64,000 nt of DNA. Origin: Youngiibacter multivorans (GTDB lineage: Bacteria; Bacillota; Clostridia; Clostridiales; Clostridiaceae). The DNA lies in assembly GCF_017873395.1 (NCBI RefSeq), contig NZ_JAGGKC010000020.1:1-64000 (forward strand), given 5' to 3'. The notes beneath the pieces are model-generated. The model worked only from the letters and a program-made list of their open reading frames with translations, was not told the DNA's origin and made no database searches. Made by a program: the position numbers and the translations under genes. Every line of letters begins with the position of its first letter. The stretch's first letter is position 1. Of the stretch, positions 31,456-40,744 are shown one piece after another.

Positions 31456-32592
31456 ATGTTTATCCATATTTACACAACCAGACTGAAATGCCTCCTGAGG
31501 GATAAGGAGATGATATTCTGGTCCCTCTTGTTTCCCATGGTTCTCGCACTTTTATTCAACATTGCATTTTCAAACCTGAATGAGCATGAGACCTTTGAGC
31601 CAGTCAAGATTGCTGTGGTAAAGGATTCTGCCTATGAGGCCGATATGGCCTTTAGGGATGCTCTGCGAAGTGTCTCCACAGGTGATGAAAGGCTGTTCGA
31701 GCTTAAGGAAGTGACTCTCCCTGAAGCTGAAGCGCTGCTTCTGTCAAATGGTATCAGCGGCTACATACTCGCAGGTGAAATACCGAAGCTGGTCGCATCA
31801 GATACTGGTCTTGGGGCTTCCATGGCTAAGATATTCCTGGACAGCTACGGACAAACTGCATCATCGGTTACAACAATTCTCGCCAAGGATCCATCTTCGC
31901 TGTCAAGGCTTATGGCAAGCCTTGAAAAGAGGGCTGAGTATACCGAGGAGGTATCTCCTGAAGGCGGAAAGCCTGACAATATCCTTAATTACTTCTATTC
32001 ACTCATAGCAATGGCATGCATGTATGGAGCTTTCTTCGGCAACCGGGAAATTATGGATATCCAGGCCAACCTTTCACCACTAGCTGCAAGGGTATCTGTA
32101 TCTCCAGTACATAAGCTTAAATCGTTCATATCGAGCATCCTTGCATCCATAACTCTCAGCAGCATAGAAATACTGCTGCTCCTGCTTTTCCTTTCAAAGG
32201 TCATAGGAGTTGAATTCGGTGACGATACTGCTCTGGTCATACTGACAGCACTCGCCGGTTCATTCACAGGAGTTACTTTTGGTGCATTCATAAGCTCCCT
32301 GGTCAAGAAGGATGAGGGGGTAAAAATAGGAGTCATAATAACTGTGTCCATGGTCGGCTCATTCCTGGCAGGAATGATGTATGAGGATATGAAATATATT
32401 GTGCAGCAAAATGTCCCCATACTTTCGTACCTTAACCCGGTAAGCCTTCTTACAGATGCATTCTACAGCCTTTACTACTACAGCACATACTCAAGATACG
32501 CACTGAACATGGGAATACTCGCCATATTTGCGGCAGTATTCTGCATCGGAACATATTTAGTGGTGAGGAGGCGTAAGTATGCAAGTATTTAA
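31456..32592 (+). CDS. ABC-2 type transporter permease
   Basis: This 378-residue permease has an N-terminal membrane helix (about 24-45), a large external domain (about 50-175) and five helices toward the C-terminus, the usual ABC-2/YhgE-like layout. PISAL-type segments (FIYFSLIAMACMYGAFFG) precede the second helix. AAGGAGGG lies before the ATG. It overlaps the next permease by 14 bp, and the two likely form a heterodimer with the ATPase. Confidence 0.9.
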   Translation: MFIHIYTTRLKCLLRDKEMIFWSLLFPMVLALLFNIAFSNLNEHETFEPVKIAVVKDSAYEADMAFRDALRSVSTGDERLFELKEVTLPEAEALLLSNGISGYILAGEIPKLVASDTGLGASMAKIFLDSYGQTASSVTTILAKDPSSLSRLMASLEKRAEYTEEVSPEGGKPDNILNYFYSLIAMACMYGAFFGNREIMDIQANLSPLAARVSVSPVHKLKSFISSILASITLSSIEILLLLLFLSKVIGVEFGDDTALVILTALAGSFTGVTFGAFISSLVKKDEGVKIGVIITVSMVGSFLAGMMYEDMKYIVQQNVPILSYLNPVSLLTDAFYSLYYYSTYSRYALNMGILAIFAAVFCIGTYLVVRRRKYASI

Positions 32593-33748
32593 GCTCTGCC
32601 TCAAGATCATAAAGAAAAACCTTCCCCTGATGATCATGTATGTTGTCATCTTCCTTGCAGTTTCAATGATGATTGCATCGGCAAACACCCAGAGGGATGA
32701 TAAAATTTCAGTTTTCACCAAAACGAAAACTAACATGGCATTGATTTCCGAAGAGGATACTCCACTTACAAGAGGCTTGAAGGAAGAGCTATCAAAGGTC
32801 GCAACCTTCGTTGAGCTTGAAGGCTCCGAGGATTCCGTCAAGGACGCCCTGTTCTTCAGGAAGATCTACTATGTGCTGCGTATTCCAGAGGGCTTTACCG
32901 CTGATTTCATGTCTGGAATGGATCCGAAGCTTCAAACTACTGTGGTACCAGGTACGATACCGGCAGTTTACCTTGACATGGCTGTTAACAATTATCTTAA
33001 TACATCTAGACTCTATGTAGCTTCTCTTCAGGATGCTGATGTTGAGGATATGGCAGCTGATGTGGCCAGGGACCTTTCCGTAACAGCTGAGGCTTCAATA
33101 TCAATACCGGAAGGATCGGCAACTGAAGGTAACTTTTCAGTCTTCTTCTTCAACTATCTTGCATACTCACTTCTCTCTGTGCTGATACTTGGGATCAGCT
33201 CAGTAATGATTGTACTCAAGGATAAGGACATTCAGAAGCGCAACCTTTCATCACCACTACGCAGGGATTCAATGACAGCACAGATGTTCGCCGCTATGGC
33301 CATCTTTACAGTTGCTACATGGATAATAATGGTAGCTGCATGCTTCCTGATGAATTTGAAGAATAACCTGAACATCAATTTCCTGCTCTTTATGCTGAAT
33401 TCGTTCGTATTCGCACTGACAAGCACAGGAGTAAGCTTCCTCATAGCAAACCTGATATCCGGAAGGAATGCGATATCTGCAGTAAACAACATTGTAACCA
33501 TGGGATCCTGCTTCCTAGGCGGAGTTTTCGTACCGCAGGCCTTCCTTGGTCCCACAGTACTCCAGTTTGCGAGGCTTCTACCCACCTACTGGTACGTCAG
33601 GGCTAATACTATCATTGGCACATTATCGAAATTTGAACTGAGGTACACCAGTGAGATCTATATCTCCATGGCTGTCGTTGCTGCATTCGGCATAGCAGCG
33701 TTTGTAGCTTCGATACTTCTTGGAAGAAGAAAGGGCCTTGCAGCATAG
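32579..33748 (+). CDS. ABC-2 type transporter permease (second subunit)
   Basis: This 389-residue protein has the same layout as its upstream neighbour: one N-terminal helix (about 17-36), an extracellular domain (about 40-200) and five to six C-terminal helices. The typical small-residue segment GSCFLGGVFVPQAFLGP lies in the last third. The ATG overlaps the previous gene, with AGGAGG six bases upstream. The operon ends at the next terminator. Confidence 0.9.
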   Translation: MQVFKLCLKIIKKNLPLMIMYVVIFLAVSMMIASANTQRDDKISVFTKTKTNMALISEEDTPLTRGLKEELSKVATFVELEGSEDSVKDALFFRKIYYVLRIPEGFTADFMSGMDPKLQTTVVPGTIPAVYLDMAVNNYLNTSRLYVASLQDADVEDMAADVARDLSVTAEASISIPEGSATEGNFSVFFFNYLAYSLLSVLILGISSVMIVLKDKDIQKRNLSSPLRRDSMTAQMFAAMAIFTVATWIIMVAACFLMNLKNNLNINFLLFMLNSFVFALTSTGVSFLIANLISGRNAISAVNNIVTMGSCFLGGVFVPQAFLGPTVLQFARLLPTYWYVRANTIIGTLSKFELRYTSEIYISMAVVAAFGIAAFVASILLGRRKGLAA

Positions 33749-33761
33749 ACATATTCAGTAC

Positions 33762-33801
33762 GACCATACAATAGCATCAAAGCTATGGTATGGTCTTTTT
33801 C
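33762..33801 (+). terminator. Terminator of the ABC-2 exporter operon
   Basis: The stem GACCATAC (33762-33769) with GTATGGTC (33788-33795) and the inner ATAGC/GCTAT is followed by five T residues. Confidence 0.85.
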
Positions 33802-33843
33802 AATTACATCAGTCAACAAATTATGTCAAAACAATAACAATTC

Positions 33844-33872
33844 TTAAGATAATGCGGAATGTGTCGTATAAT
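33844..33872 (+). promoter_or_regulatory. Promoter of the MFS transporter gene
   Basis: TTAAGA (33844-33849) and TATAAT (33867-33872) are 17 bp apart. They lie inside the longest possible frame, which supports the shorter start at 33913. Confidence 0.7.
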
Positions 33873-33912
33873 TGACGTATTGGTTTCACTTCTGGGATTG
33901 GAGATTCAAATT

Positions 33913-35127
33913 ATGAATATGATGCAAACAGAACATGATAGAAATTACAGAAAGAGATTTCGAAACGCAAATATTGCGCTTTTTCTTGGCGCATTCAATA
34001 CATTCGCCATTATGAACAGCACTCAGCCCATACTTCCGAACCTTGCATCGGAATTCAGCCTGCTGCCGGCTTCAGCCAGTTTGTCACAGTCGGTTACCAC
34101 TCTGACCCTTGCCTTCTGTCTTCTAATTGCAGGGTCCATATCGGAGGTCTATGGCAGAAAGGTGATCATGTCAATTTCAGCGGTGACATCATCGATACTG
34201 GCAATTCTCTCAGGCTTTTCCTCTACCTTCGAATTGCTTCTCATTATCAGAGTTCTTCAGGGCATCGCACTGGCGGGACTTCCTGCAATTGCCATGGCCT
34301 ACATAAGCGAGGAATTTGACAGAAAGGACATCCCCTTCGCCATGGGACTGTACATCAGCGGAAACACAATAGGCGGAATGTCGGGAAGACTCATCATCGG
34401 TCTCATTGCCAACATATTCACCTGGAGGTCGGCTCTCATATTCATCGGAGTCATAGGTCTTATTAACAGCATCGGATTCGTTCTTCTCCTCCCTGAATCA
34501 CGGCATTTTATTGCCAAGAAGATGGATGTCAGGAGCCTCGCGGGATCACTTATTGACCATATCTCAAATCCAAGGCTTCTTCTCATCTATGGAATGTCCT
34601 TCCTCATGATGGGAAGCTTCGTCTCAATATACAACTACATAGGCTTCGAGCTTATCGCTCCTCCATACCTTCTGGACAGAAGGCTTGTGAGCTTTGTATT
34701 CCTTATTTACCTTACAGGCACCTTCAGCTCAACCTTCCTCAGCAGCCTTTCGGCAAGACACAGAAGGTCGCACATCATAATACCGTCCATGCTCATCATG
34801 ATAGCCGGTATTGCAATGACGCTATTCGGAATCCTCTTCGCTACGATTCTGGGCGTTGCACTCTTTACCTTCGGCTACTTCGGGTGCCATCCAATAAACA
34901 GCGCATGGGTCGCAGGCATAGCAAAATCAAGCAAAGCCCAGGCAAGCTCTTTGTACCTGTTCTTCTACTACGCAGGAGCAAGTGTTGGTGGAACCGTATC
35001 AGGCATCTTCTACCAGAGCTTCGGATGGACCGGCATAGTAATTGCCGTTTCCTCATTTGTCCTCCTCTCGCTTGTATTTCTTATTGTTCTCACGACTAAA
35101 TACAATGAAGTCGAATCCTTAGCCTGA
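33913..35127 (+). CDS. MFS transporter (YnfM-like)
   Basis: This 404-residue major facilitator has twelve membrane helices. The helix 2-3 loop reads GSISEVYGRKVIMS, the A-motif GxxxDrxGRr of the family. TMHs 4-5 show RVLQGIALAGLPAIAMAYISEEF and GNTIGGMSGR, as in the YnfM/YybF group of drug or sugar exporters. GGAG is nine bases before the ATG at 33913. It has its own promoter and terminator. Substrate is unknown. Confidence 0.9.
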   Translation: MNMMQTEHDRNYRKRFRNANIALFLGAFNTFAIMNSTQPILPNLASEFSLLPASASLSQSVTTLTLAFCLLIAGSISEVYGRKVIMSISAVTSSILAILSGFSSTFELLLIIRVLQGIALAGLPAIAMAYISEEFDRKDIPFAMGLYISGNTIGGMSGRLIIGLIANIFTWRSALIFIGVIGLINSIGFVLLLPESRHFIAKKMDVRSLAGSLIDHISNPRLLLIYGMSFLMMGSFVSIYNYIGFELIAPPYLLDRRLVSFVFLIYLTGTFSSTFLSSLSARHRRSHIIIPSMLIMIAGIAMTLFGILFATILGVALFTFGYFGCHPINSAWVAGIAKSSKAQASSLYLFFYYAGASVGGTVSGIFYQSFGWTGIVIAVSSFVLLSLVFLIVLTTKYNEVESLA

Positions 35128-35128
35128 A

Positions 35129-35161
35129 AAATGGACTGCAGCTTTTTGCCGCAGTCCATTT
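35129..35161. terminator. Bidirectional terminator after the MFS gene
   Basis: The 11-bp stem AAATGGACTGC (35129-35139) and GCAGTCCATTT (35151-35161) lies between two convergent genes. Minus-strand transcripts run into five T residues. Confidence 0.8.
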
Positions 35162-35164
35162 GCA

Positions 35165-36079
35165 TCAATAATCCTTTTCCATTTCAGTTATCCTGTCGAA
35201 TATCTCCTGGTTTACCGGAGTGTCTATTCCATGCTTTCTTCCGAGCTCAAGTACAGTACCTGCAAAGAGCTCAAGCTCACTCATCCTTCTTGCCTCAACA
35301 TCCTGTCTCATGGATGGCTTTCCATCAGGACTGAGAGTCTTCAGAATGCCCATCCAGTATTCAAGGTCCGCCTCAGTCAGGTTAACTCCTTCCTTTTCAG
35401 AAAGAGCAATGACCTCTCTCATGGCAGACTTCATCATCTCTCTGGAAGGTCCCTCCTTATGTATCTCTCCATAGGTTCCGCCATAAAGGGATACCACCTG
35501 GTTGACACCGACATTCAGCATGAATTTGCTCCACATCTTCCTGTACATGTCATTTTCAATCTCGCACTTTACCCCATGGCTGTTCAGGAACTTCTGAAGC
35601 GACAGAACCCTCTCAGTTGGCTCATCCATCTTCTTCTCGCCAATTACCAGCATCCCCATGTTCTTGTAGATAAGAGCGTTGCCTTCCTTTACCGCATCCA
35701 TACCCTGGGCTACGCAATATACTACCTTATCATGCCCGAAGGCCTCTCCGAGTACCTCCTCGCTCTTTATTCCATTGAGCGTTGAGATTATTATTGTATT
35801 TTCGCCTATCTGATGCCTCATTGACTTTATCGCATCTGCAAGTCCGTTGTACTTGACCGCAAATATCACAAGGTCTGCAGGGCTGCCTTCGTCTTCAGCC
35901 TGGAATTCGAAGCTGCACTTCTCCCCATTGCTGTAGATGCCCTGTTCTTCATACTTTTTTATCCTGTCCCTGTCTGCAACTACCTTGAAGCTTCCTTTCT
36001 CCATGGTCTTCTGGAGCTGGTTCCCGAACATTACGCCAAGCGCTCCAAGCCCGACAAGCGACACCTTTTTTATTTCCAT
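35165..36079 (-). CDS. 2-dehydropantoate 2-reductase family protein
   Basis: This 304-residue protein has the PanE layout: an NADPH-binding LVGLGALGVMFGNQL at about 8-22, an AVKYNGLADAIKS segment with the catalytic-lysine neighbourhood, LNGIKSEEVL and the C-terminal helical domain with RKMWSKFMLNVGVNQV. ApbA/PanE enzymes reduce ketopantoate to pantoate for coenzyme A. It is alone here, without other pantothenate genes, so it could equally be a paralogue acting on another 2-keto acid. Confidence 0.85.
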   Translation of the reverse strand: MEIKKVSLVGLGALGVMFGNQLQKTMEKGSFKVVADRDRIKKYEEQGIYSNGEKCSFEFQAEDEGSPADLVIFAVKYNGLADAIKSMRHQIGENTIIISTLNGIKSEEVLGEAFGHDKVVYCVAQGMDAVKEGNALIYKNMGMLVIGEKKMDEPTERVLSLQKFLNSHGVKCEIENDMYRKMWSKFMLNVGVNQVVSLYGGTYGEIHKEGPSREMMKSAMREVIALSEKEGVNLTEADLEYWMGILKTLSPDGKPSMRQDVEARRMSELELFAGTVLELGRKHGIDTPVNQEIFDRITEMEKDY

Positions 36080-36232
36080 GTCAGCCCTCCTGTATATATC
36101 TAAGAGAATATTAGAAATATTCTACCACGCACGGTTAGCTCATGGCAATATATCCTTCAAACGTTTACAGCTTAAGTTCACGATGATACTCTGAATATAT
36201 AAGCGAAAAAATACAAAATGGAGGTAACAAAA

Positions 36233-36571
36233 GTGGAGAAGGTTGCAATATTCGCATTCAGGGGAGATCCAACATGTTTCGTGCATGTTCTGCTGAATTC
36301 TATCGACATGAAGGAAAAAGGGATAGATGTGAAGGTTATCCTTGAAGGAGAGGCGGTAAAGCTTATTAAAGAAATGCAGGAGACTGACAACAGGCTTTTC
36401 AGTAAGGCATTCGAGATGGGACTTTTCGACAGCGTATGCAAGGGATGCTCCGCTAAATTCGGAGTACTAGAGTACAACCTTGGTTCCGGAATACCTGTAA
36501 ATGGAGATATGACAGGACATCCGCCAATGGAGCCCTATATCAGGCAGGGCTACAGCATAATAACTCTTTAA
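36233..36571 (+). CDS. DsrE-like small protein with a CxxC
   Basis: This 112-residue protein has a DsrE/DsrF-like alpha/beta fold: EKVAIFAFRGDP at the start, FVHVLLNSIDMKEKGIDVKVILEGEAVKL as the second strand-helix pair, and CKGCSAKFGV with two cysteines around residue 77. Related proteins carry sulfur or sense small molecules. The GTG at 36233 is eight bases after GGAGG; the longer ATG start at 36218 has no ribosome-binding site. It is a single gene with its own terminator. Confidence 0.7.
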   Translation: MEKVAIFAFRGDPTCFVHVLLNSIDMKEKGIDVKVILEGEAVKLIKEMQETDNRLFSKAFEMGLFDSVCKGCSAKFGVLEYNLGSGIPVNGDMTGHPPMEPYIRQGYSIITL

Positions 36572-36576
36572 GCTAA

Positions 36577-36606
36577 AACCCGGAATCAGAGTGATTCCGG
36601 GTTTTC
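36577..36606 (+). terminator. Terminator after the DsrE-like gene
   Basis: A perfect 12-bp stem AACCCGGAATCA and complement with a 3-base loop is followed by TTC. Confidence 0.75.
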
Positions 36607-36622
36607 AAAGCCTTAAATAAGA

Positions 36623-37189
36623 TCAGAGAAAAGCCTCAACAAATCCCGAGGCTGCAAGGACAATGAGAGCTGCAATCAGCGTATTTGTCTCGTCCTTTGT
36701 GAATGTGAGGTCAATGAGCTTCTTCTCCACTATCCAGTCCTTTGGCGGGAACTTCTCAGAGACCTTTATGCTAAGTCCAATGGACCCGGCGCAGAACATT
36801 GCATAGGACAAATATTCAAGAAATCCTGTCTTAAGGAATCCGGCTGCATAGCTGCCAATCCCCTGGAAGAATTCAGGACCTCCGTTCATTCCTCCGAACC
36901 ATCCGCCTGTTGCTGCCTGAAGCAGAAATATGGCAAGTCCTGGTGTAAATCCCCCTGCCCTCATTATTATGTTTCCACCGACTATGAACAGCACAACCGT
37001 GCCGCTGTCTGCGATGATCCTTATAGGATCCTTTGCAGCTTCAACTGCATCAGCAGCAGGAACACCCGGCCATGAATCCCCGTGTGTCAGATAAGAGATA
37101 AGGAACATGACTGCGTATATGGCAATGAACCAGGCGAAAAGCGGGATAACCCTTTCCATAGGCTTCTTCTCATAAAGTTTCTTTAGCAT
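36623..37189 (-). CDS. Membrane protein, unknown family
   Basis: This 188-residue protein has about four membrane helices (about 12-32, 58-78, 82-108 and 165-186) and a Gly-rich loop FLLQAATGGWFGGMNGGPEFFQGIGSYAAGF between them. An amphipathic segment (SEKFPPKDWIVEKKLIDLTFTKDET) precedes the last helix. AGGAG is upstream of the ATG. I do not recognise the family. It stands between a DsrE-like gene and the murein-sugar operon without being part of either. Confidence 0.6.
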   Translation of the reverse strand: MLKKLYEKKPMERVIPLFAWFIAIYAVMFLISYLTHGDSWPGVPAADAVEAAKDPIRIIADSGTVVLFIVGGNIIMRAGGFTPGLAIFLLQAATGGWFGGMNGGPEFFQGIGSYAAGFLKTGFLEYLSYAMFCAGSIGLSIKVSEKFPPKDWIVEKKLIDLTFTKDETNTLIAALIVLAASGFVEAFL

Positions 37190-37321
37190 TTCTTCAACTC
37201 CTGATGCTTGGATTATGGCATAATTCCCTATTCCAGTATATCATTTATAAGCAAAGAGTATACTCAAATAAGAAGTTTCTGTAAAGGTTTGTATTTTTGT
37301 TTCATTTTTTCATTTTATATA

Positions 37322-37349
37322 TTGAAATTTTATTTCATAGCCGTATAAT
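37322..37349 (+). promoter_or_regulatory. Promoter and operator of the murQ operon
   Basis: TTGAAA (37322-37327) and TATAAT (37344-37349) are 16 bp apart. The inverted repeat TGAAAT-TTT-ATTTCA (37323-37337) overlaps the -35 element. RpiR/MurR repressors bind such TGAAA/TTTCA dyads, and a murR gene ends this operon. Binding is inferred. Confidence 0.7.
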
Positions 37350-37379
37350 GGTGTCAAAGGCAGAACAAGGAGGATTCTA

Positions 37380-38297
37380 ATGGATTTGACAAAACTTACT
37401 ACTGAATCGAGAAACCTTGACACTTTGGACATTGACAGGGTATCCACCCTTGAGATGATGAGGATGCTAAACAGAGAGGACATGAAGGTTCCTTTAGCTG
37501 TTGCAAAGTCCCTTGACAGGATCGCTGAAGCGGTGGATGCAGCTGCTGCTGCAATTGCGTCCGGCGGCAGACTGATCTACATCGGTGCCGGTACGAGCGG
37601 AAGACTGGGCATACTTGATGCTTCGGAATGCCCGCCAACCTTTGGTACGGATCCTGGAATGGTTGTAGGAATCATCGCAGGCGGCAAGGAAGCAATTCTC
37701 GCCGCTGTTGAAGGCGCAGAGGACGATTTCGCAGGAGGAGCCAGTGACCTTGTCTCGGCAGGATTCACAAAGAGCGATGTACTTGTGGGAATCGCAGCAA
37801 GCGGAAGAACTCCATATGTCCTGGGAGCAATCGACCATGCAAAAAAGACAGGTGCGGTTACTGTATCAATATCCTGCAATCCCGGATCAGCAATGGCTCA
37901 GGCTGCTGACATACCAATTGTTGCAGAAGTAGGGCCAGAAGCCATAACCGGTTCCACCAGGCTCAAGGCCGGTACAGCACAAAAGCTCATTCTTAACATG
38001 ATAACCACAGGAACAATGGTTAAGCTCGGAAAGGTATACTCAAATCTCATGGTAGATGTTTCGGCTACAAACGAAAAGCTTGTCGAAAGAAGAAAGAACA
38101 TAGTAATGCAGGCTACAGGTGCTGATGCCGATGAAGCTTCAAAGCTAATCGAGCTGTCTCTTGGCAATCCTAAACTCGCAATACTCATTAAACTTACAGG
38201 ACTGGGCAAGGATGAGGCTTCAAGGCTTCTTGACAAGAACAGCGGATACATATTAAGAGCGCTCGATGCTGCAGAAAACAAATTAAGGGAGGAATAG
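37380..38297 (+). CDS. murQ: N-acetylmuramic acid 6-phosphate etherase
   Basis: This 305-residue SIS-domain lyase removes lactate from MurNAc-6-phosphate to give GlcNAc-6-phosphate. The N-terminal TESRNLDTLDIDRVSTLEMM is typical of MurQ, and the sugar-phosphate site AGTSGRLGILDASECPPTFG is at about 61-80. The catalytic Glu region EGAEDD (about 107-112) is present. AAGGAGG precedes the ATG. It is first in the operon murQ-murP-mupG-murR, with a strong promoter. Confidence 0.96.
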   Translation: MDLTKLTTESRNLDTLDIDRVSTLEMMRMLNREDMKVPLAVAKSLDRIAEAVDAAAAAIASGGRLIYIGAGTSGRLGILDASECPPTFGTDPGMVVGIIAGGKEAILAAVEGAEDDFAGGASDLVSAGFTKSDVLVGIAASGRTPYVLGAIDHAKKTGAVTVSISCNPGSAMAQAADIPIVAEVGPEAITGSTRLKAGTAQKLILNMITTGTMVKLGKVYSNLMVDVSATNEKLVERRKNIVMQATGADADEASKLIELSLGNPKLAILIKLTGLGKDEASRLLDKNSGYILRALDAAENKLREE

Positions 38298-38299
38298 AC

Positions 38300-39673
38300 A
38301 TGGCTGTAAAAAATGACAGACTGACATCCGAAATACTTGAAAACTCAGGCGGCAGTGATAATGTCGCTTCAATAACAAACTGCATGACACGTGTAAGGAT
38401 GACATTCAAGGATAACTCCAAGGTGAACACAGACAAGCTGAAAAAGATTGAAGGTGTCATGGGAGTCGTTGAAAGCAGCGGACAGTACCAGATAGTAGTC
38501 GGACCCGGAACCTCAACCAAGATTGCCCAGGAGCTCGAGAAGGTTACTGGAATAAAGGGACAGGTTGATGCAGAGTTCGGAAATGCCGATGCGGTAAAGA
38601 AGGATATGAAGGCAAGGTATGAGAAGCCATTCTCAAGGGTACTCAAGTCCATTTCAAACATATTCATACCGCTCATACCTGCATTCATTGCATCAGGACT
38701 AATAATGGGTATAAACAATCTATTGAAGAATCCTCTGGTCCTTCCGGGCTTCGCTGCTGCAAACCCAGCTCTCGTAGGACTTCTCGGAATCTTCGGAGCC
38801 GCAATATTCACGTATATGAACATACTGGTAGGCTATAATGCAGCCAGGGAATTCGGAGGCTCTGCCGCTCTGGGAGCAGTAATGGCCGGAATCCTGATGC
38901 ATCCGTCACTTGGTGACATAGTTCTGTTCGGAACCAAGCTGGTTCCAGGCAGAGGAGGAATCATAGCAGTCCTTCTTGTAGTTTTCTTCGCCTCTAAGGT
39001 TGAGAAGTCTGTAAGAAAGCTGATGCCTGAGTCACTTGACCTCATACTGACTCCACTTATAACAGTCCTTGTAGCAGGTGCAGCTGCGGTTCTCGTACTT
39101 CAGCCACTTGGAGGCTGGATATCAGAATCCATAGGTAGGGCAGTAACCGGTGCCATTTCAGGTGGCGGAGCCTTCATCGGAGCAGCGCTTGCGGGCACAT
39201 TCCTTCCGCTTGTAATGACAGGAATCCATCAGGGGCTTACACCGATCCATGCCGACCTTATAGCATCAAAGGGCTTCACAATACTCCTTCCGATTCTTGC
39301 AATGGCCGGTGCGGGTCAGGTTGGAGCATCAGTTGCGGTGTATTTCAAGACCAAGAACAAGAGGCTTAAAAGAACAATAGCCTCAGCACTTCCCGTCGGA
39401 ATCCTTGGTGTTGGCGAACCCCTCATATATGGCGTAACACTTCCTCTTGGAAAGCCATTCCTCGGTGCATGCATCGGAGGAGCGGCAGGAGGAGCTGTAG
39501 TAGCTGCATTCGGCAACATCGGAGCTGTAGCAATGGGTCTTTCAGGTCTGCCTCTGGCAGCAGCGATAGTGCCTGGCGGTGCAATGAAGTACCTTATCGG
39601 AGTCTTATCGGCATACGTGGTTGGATTCATCGCAACCAGCCTTATAGGCTTCAATGATCCTGTAGAAGAATAA
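38300..39673 (+). CDS. murP: PTS MurNAc-family EIIBC component
   Basis: This 457-residue PTS transporter has an N-terminal EIIB domain (about 1-90) with SITNCMTRVRMTFKD holding the phosphocysteine and an EIIC domain (about 100-455). No EIIA is fused, so a shared glucose-type EIIA would be needed. In S. aureus and E. coli MurP imports MurNAc or the disaccharide MurNAc-GlcNAc and phosphorylates it. Here it lies between murQ and mupG, 2 bp after murQ, which fits uptake of MurNAc-GlcNAc for cleavage by MupG. Confidence 0.93.
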   Translation: MAVKNDRLTSEILENSGGSDNVASITNCMTRVRMTFKDNSKVNTDKLKKIEGVMGVVESSGQYQIVVGPGTSTKIAQELEKVTGIKGQVDAEFGNADAVKKDMKARYEKPFSRVLKSISNIFIPLIPAFIASGLIMGINNLLKNPLVLPGFAAANPALVGLLGIFGAAIFTYMNILVGYNAAREFGGSAALGAVMAGILMHPSLGDIVLFGTKLVPGRGGIIAVLLVVFFASKVEKSVRKLMPESLDLILTPLITVLVAGAAAVLVLQPLGGWISESIGRAVTGAISGGGAFIGAALAGTFLPLVMTGIHQGLTPIHADLIASKGFTILLPILAMAGAGQVGASVAVYFKTKNKRLKRTIASALPVGILGVGEPLIYGVTLPLGKPFLGACIGGAAGGAVVAAFGNIGAVAMGLSGLPLAAAIVPGGAMKYLIGVLSAYVVGFIATSLIGFNDPVEE

Positions 39674-39693
39674 GATAATGGGAGGATGAAGAC

Positions 39694-40740
39694 ATGCATG
39701 GAATTTCAATATTTCCCGGAATGGGATATCCACTTGAAGACAGCTTGAAATACCTGGAGGAAGCCTCAAAGAGAGGCTTCACCAGGGTCTTCACCTCCCT
39801 GCATATACCTGAGGCCGGCAGCACCCTCGAATATGAGGCCGAAGCAATTGCCCAGAAGGCAGCCTCACTGGGCATGGAGCTGACAGCTGATGTGTCTAAG
39901 GGCTATATGAAGAAGATGGAGAGCATGGGGCTTAAAATACATGCTCTGAGACTTGATTTCGGTTTCTCCCCGGAGGAGATAGCGGAGCTTTCAAATTCAG
40001 ACAGGTTCAAAATTCAGCTGAACGCATCAGTCCTTGATGAGGGAAGCCTGGACATTCTTCTTTCTCTTGGGCTTGACCCACTGAATGTTGAAGTCTGCCA
40101 CAACTATTATCCAAGGCGCGATACGGGAATATCATGGGATTTTCTAAAGAAGAGAAACGACTTTTTCCATTCACTCGGGATGAAGACCATGGCCTTCATT
40201 CCCTCCAGGTCAGGTAAAAGAGGTCCCCTCTTCGAGGGTCTTCCGACAGTTGAAGCTCACAGGGATATCATGCCTATGGTCTCAGCTCAGCACCTGATGA
40301 AAGGTGGAACTGACCTTGTCCTATTCGGAGATGCAATCGCTTCCCTTCTGGAATTGGACTCACTTTCAGGCATAAGGCAGGATGTTGTCAGACTTCCAAT
40401 ACGCCTTCTGGCTGATGAAGCAGAAGCTTCCGCCTTCCTGTCAGGTATCCACCACAACAGGCTTGACCCTGCCGAGTATGTCATAAGGTCTGAAGAATCA
40501 AGAACTATTAAAAAAAGTAAGGTATTTCCTATAAATTGTATTAACAGAGATGTCTATTCTGTTACAATTGATAATAATGGTTATGGAAGGTATGAGGGAG
40601 AGCTGCAGATCGTAAAGAAGGACCTGCCTGCTGACCCCAGGGTAAATGTTTTGGGAAGCTCCCGTGACGGCAAGCTGCTCATAGACATGCTCGGTCCCGG
40701 AGACGCCTTCGAGTTCCACATACTAAAGGATAGGATGTGA
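39694..40740 (+). CDS. mupG: MupG-family 6-phospho-N-acetylmuramidase
   Basis: This 348-residue TIM-barrel protein (DUF871) matches the family of S. aureus MupG, which cleaves MurNAc-6-phosphate-GlcNAc inside the cell. Typical parts are the N-terminal HGISIFPGMGYPLEDSLKYLEEA, FTSLHIPEAG, LRLDFGF, CHNYYPRRDTGIS and a C-terminal smaller domain (about 240-348). Together with MurP and MurQ it makes a complete import-cleave-convert route, and the order equals the staphylococcal operon apart from gene position. Confidence 0.92.
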   Translation: MHGISIFPGMGYPLEDSLKYLEEASKRGFTRVFTSLHIPEAGSTLEYEAEAIAQKAASLGMELTADVSKGYMKKMESMGLKIHALRLDFGFSPEEIAELSNSDRFKIQLNASVLDEGSLDILLSLGLDPLNVEVCHNYYPRRDTGISWDFLKKRNDFFHSLGMKTMAFIPSRSGKRGPLFEGLPTVEAHRDIMPMVSAQHLMKGGTDLVLFGDAIASLLELDSLSGIRQDVVRLPIRLLADEAEASAFLSGIHHNRLDPAEYVIRSEESRTIKKSKVFPINCINRDVYSVTIDNNGYGRYEGELQIVKKDLPADPRVNVLGSSRDGKLLIDMLGPGDAFEFHILKDRM

Positions 40741-40744
40741 TTTG

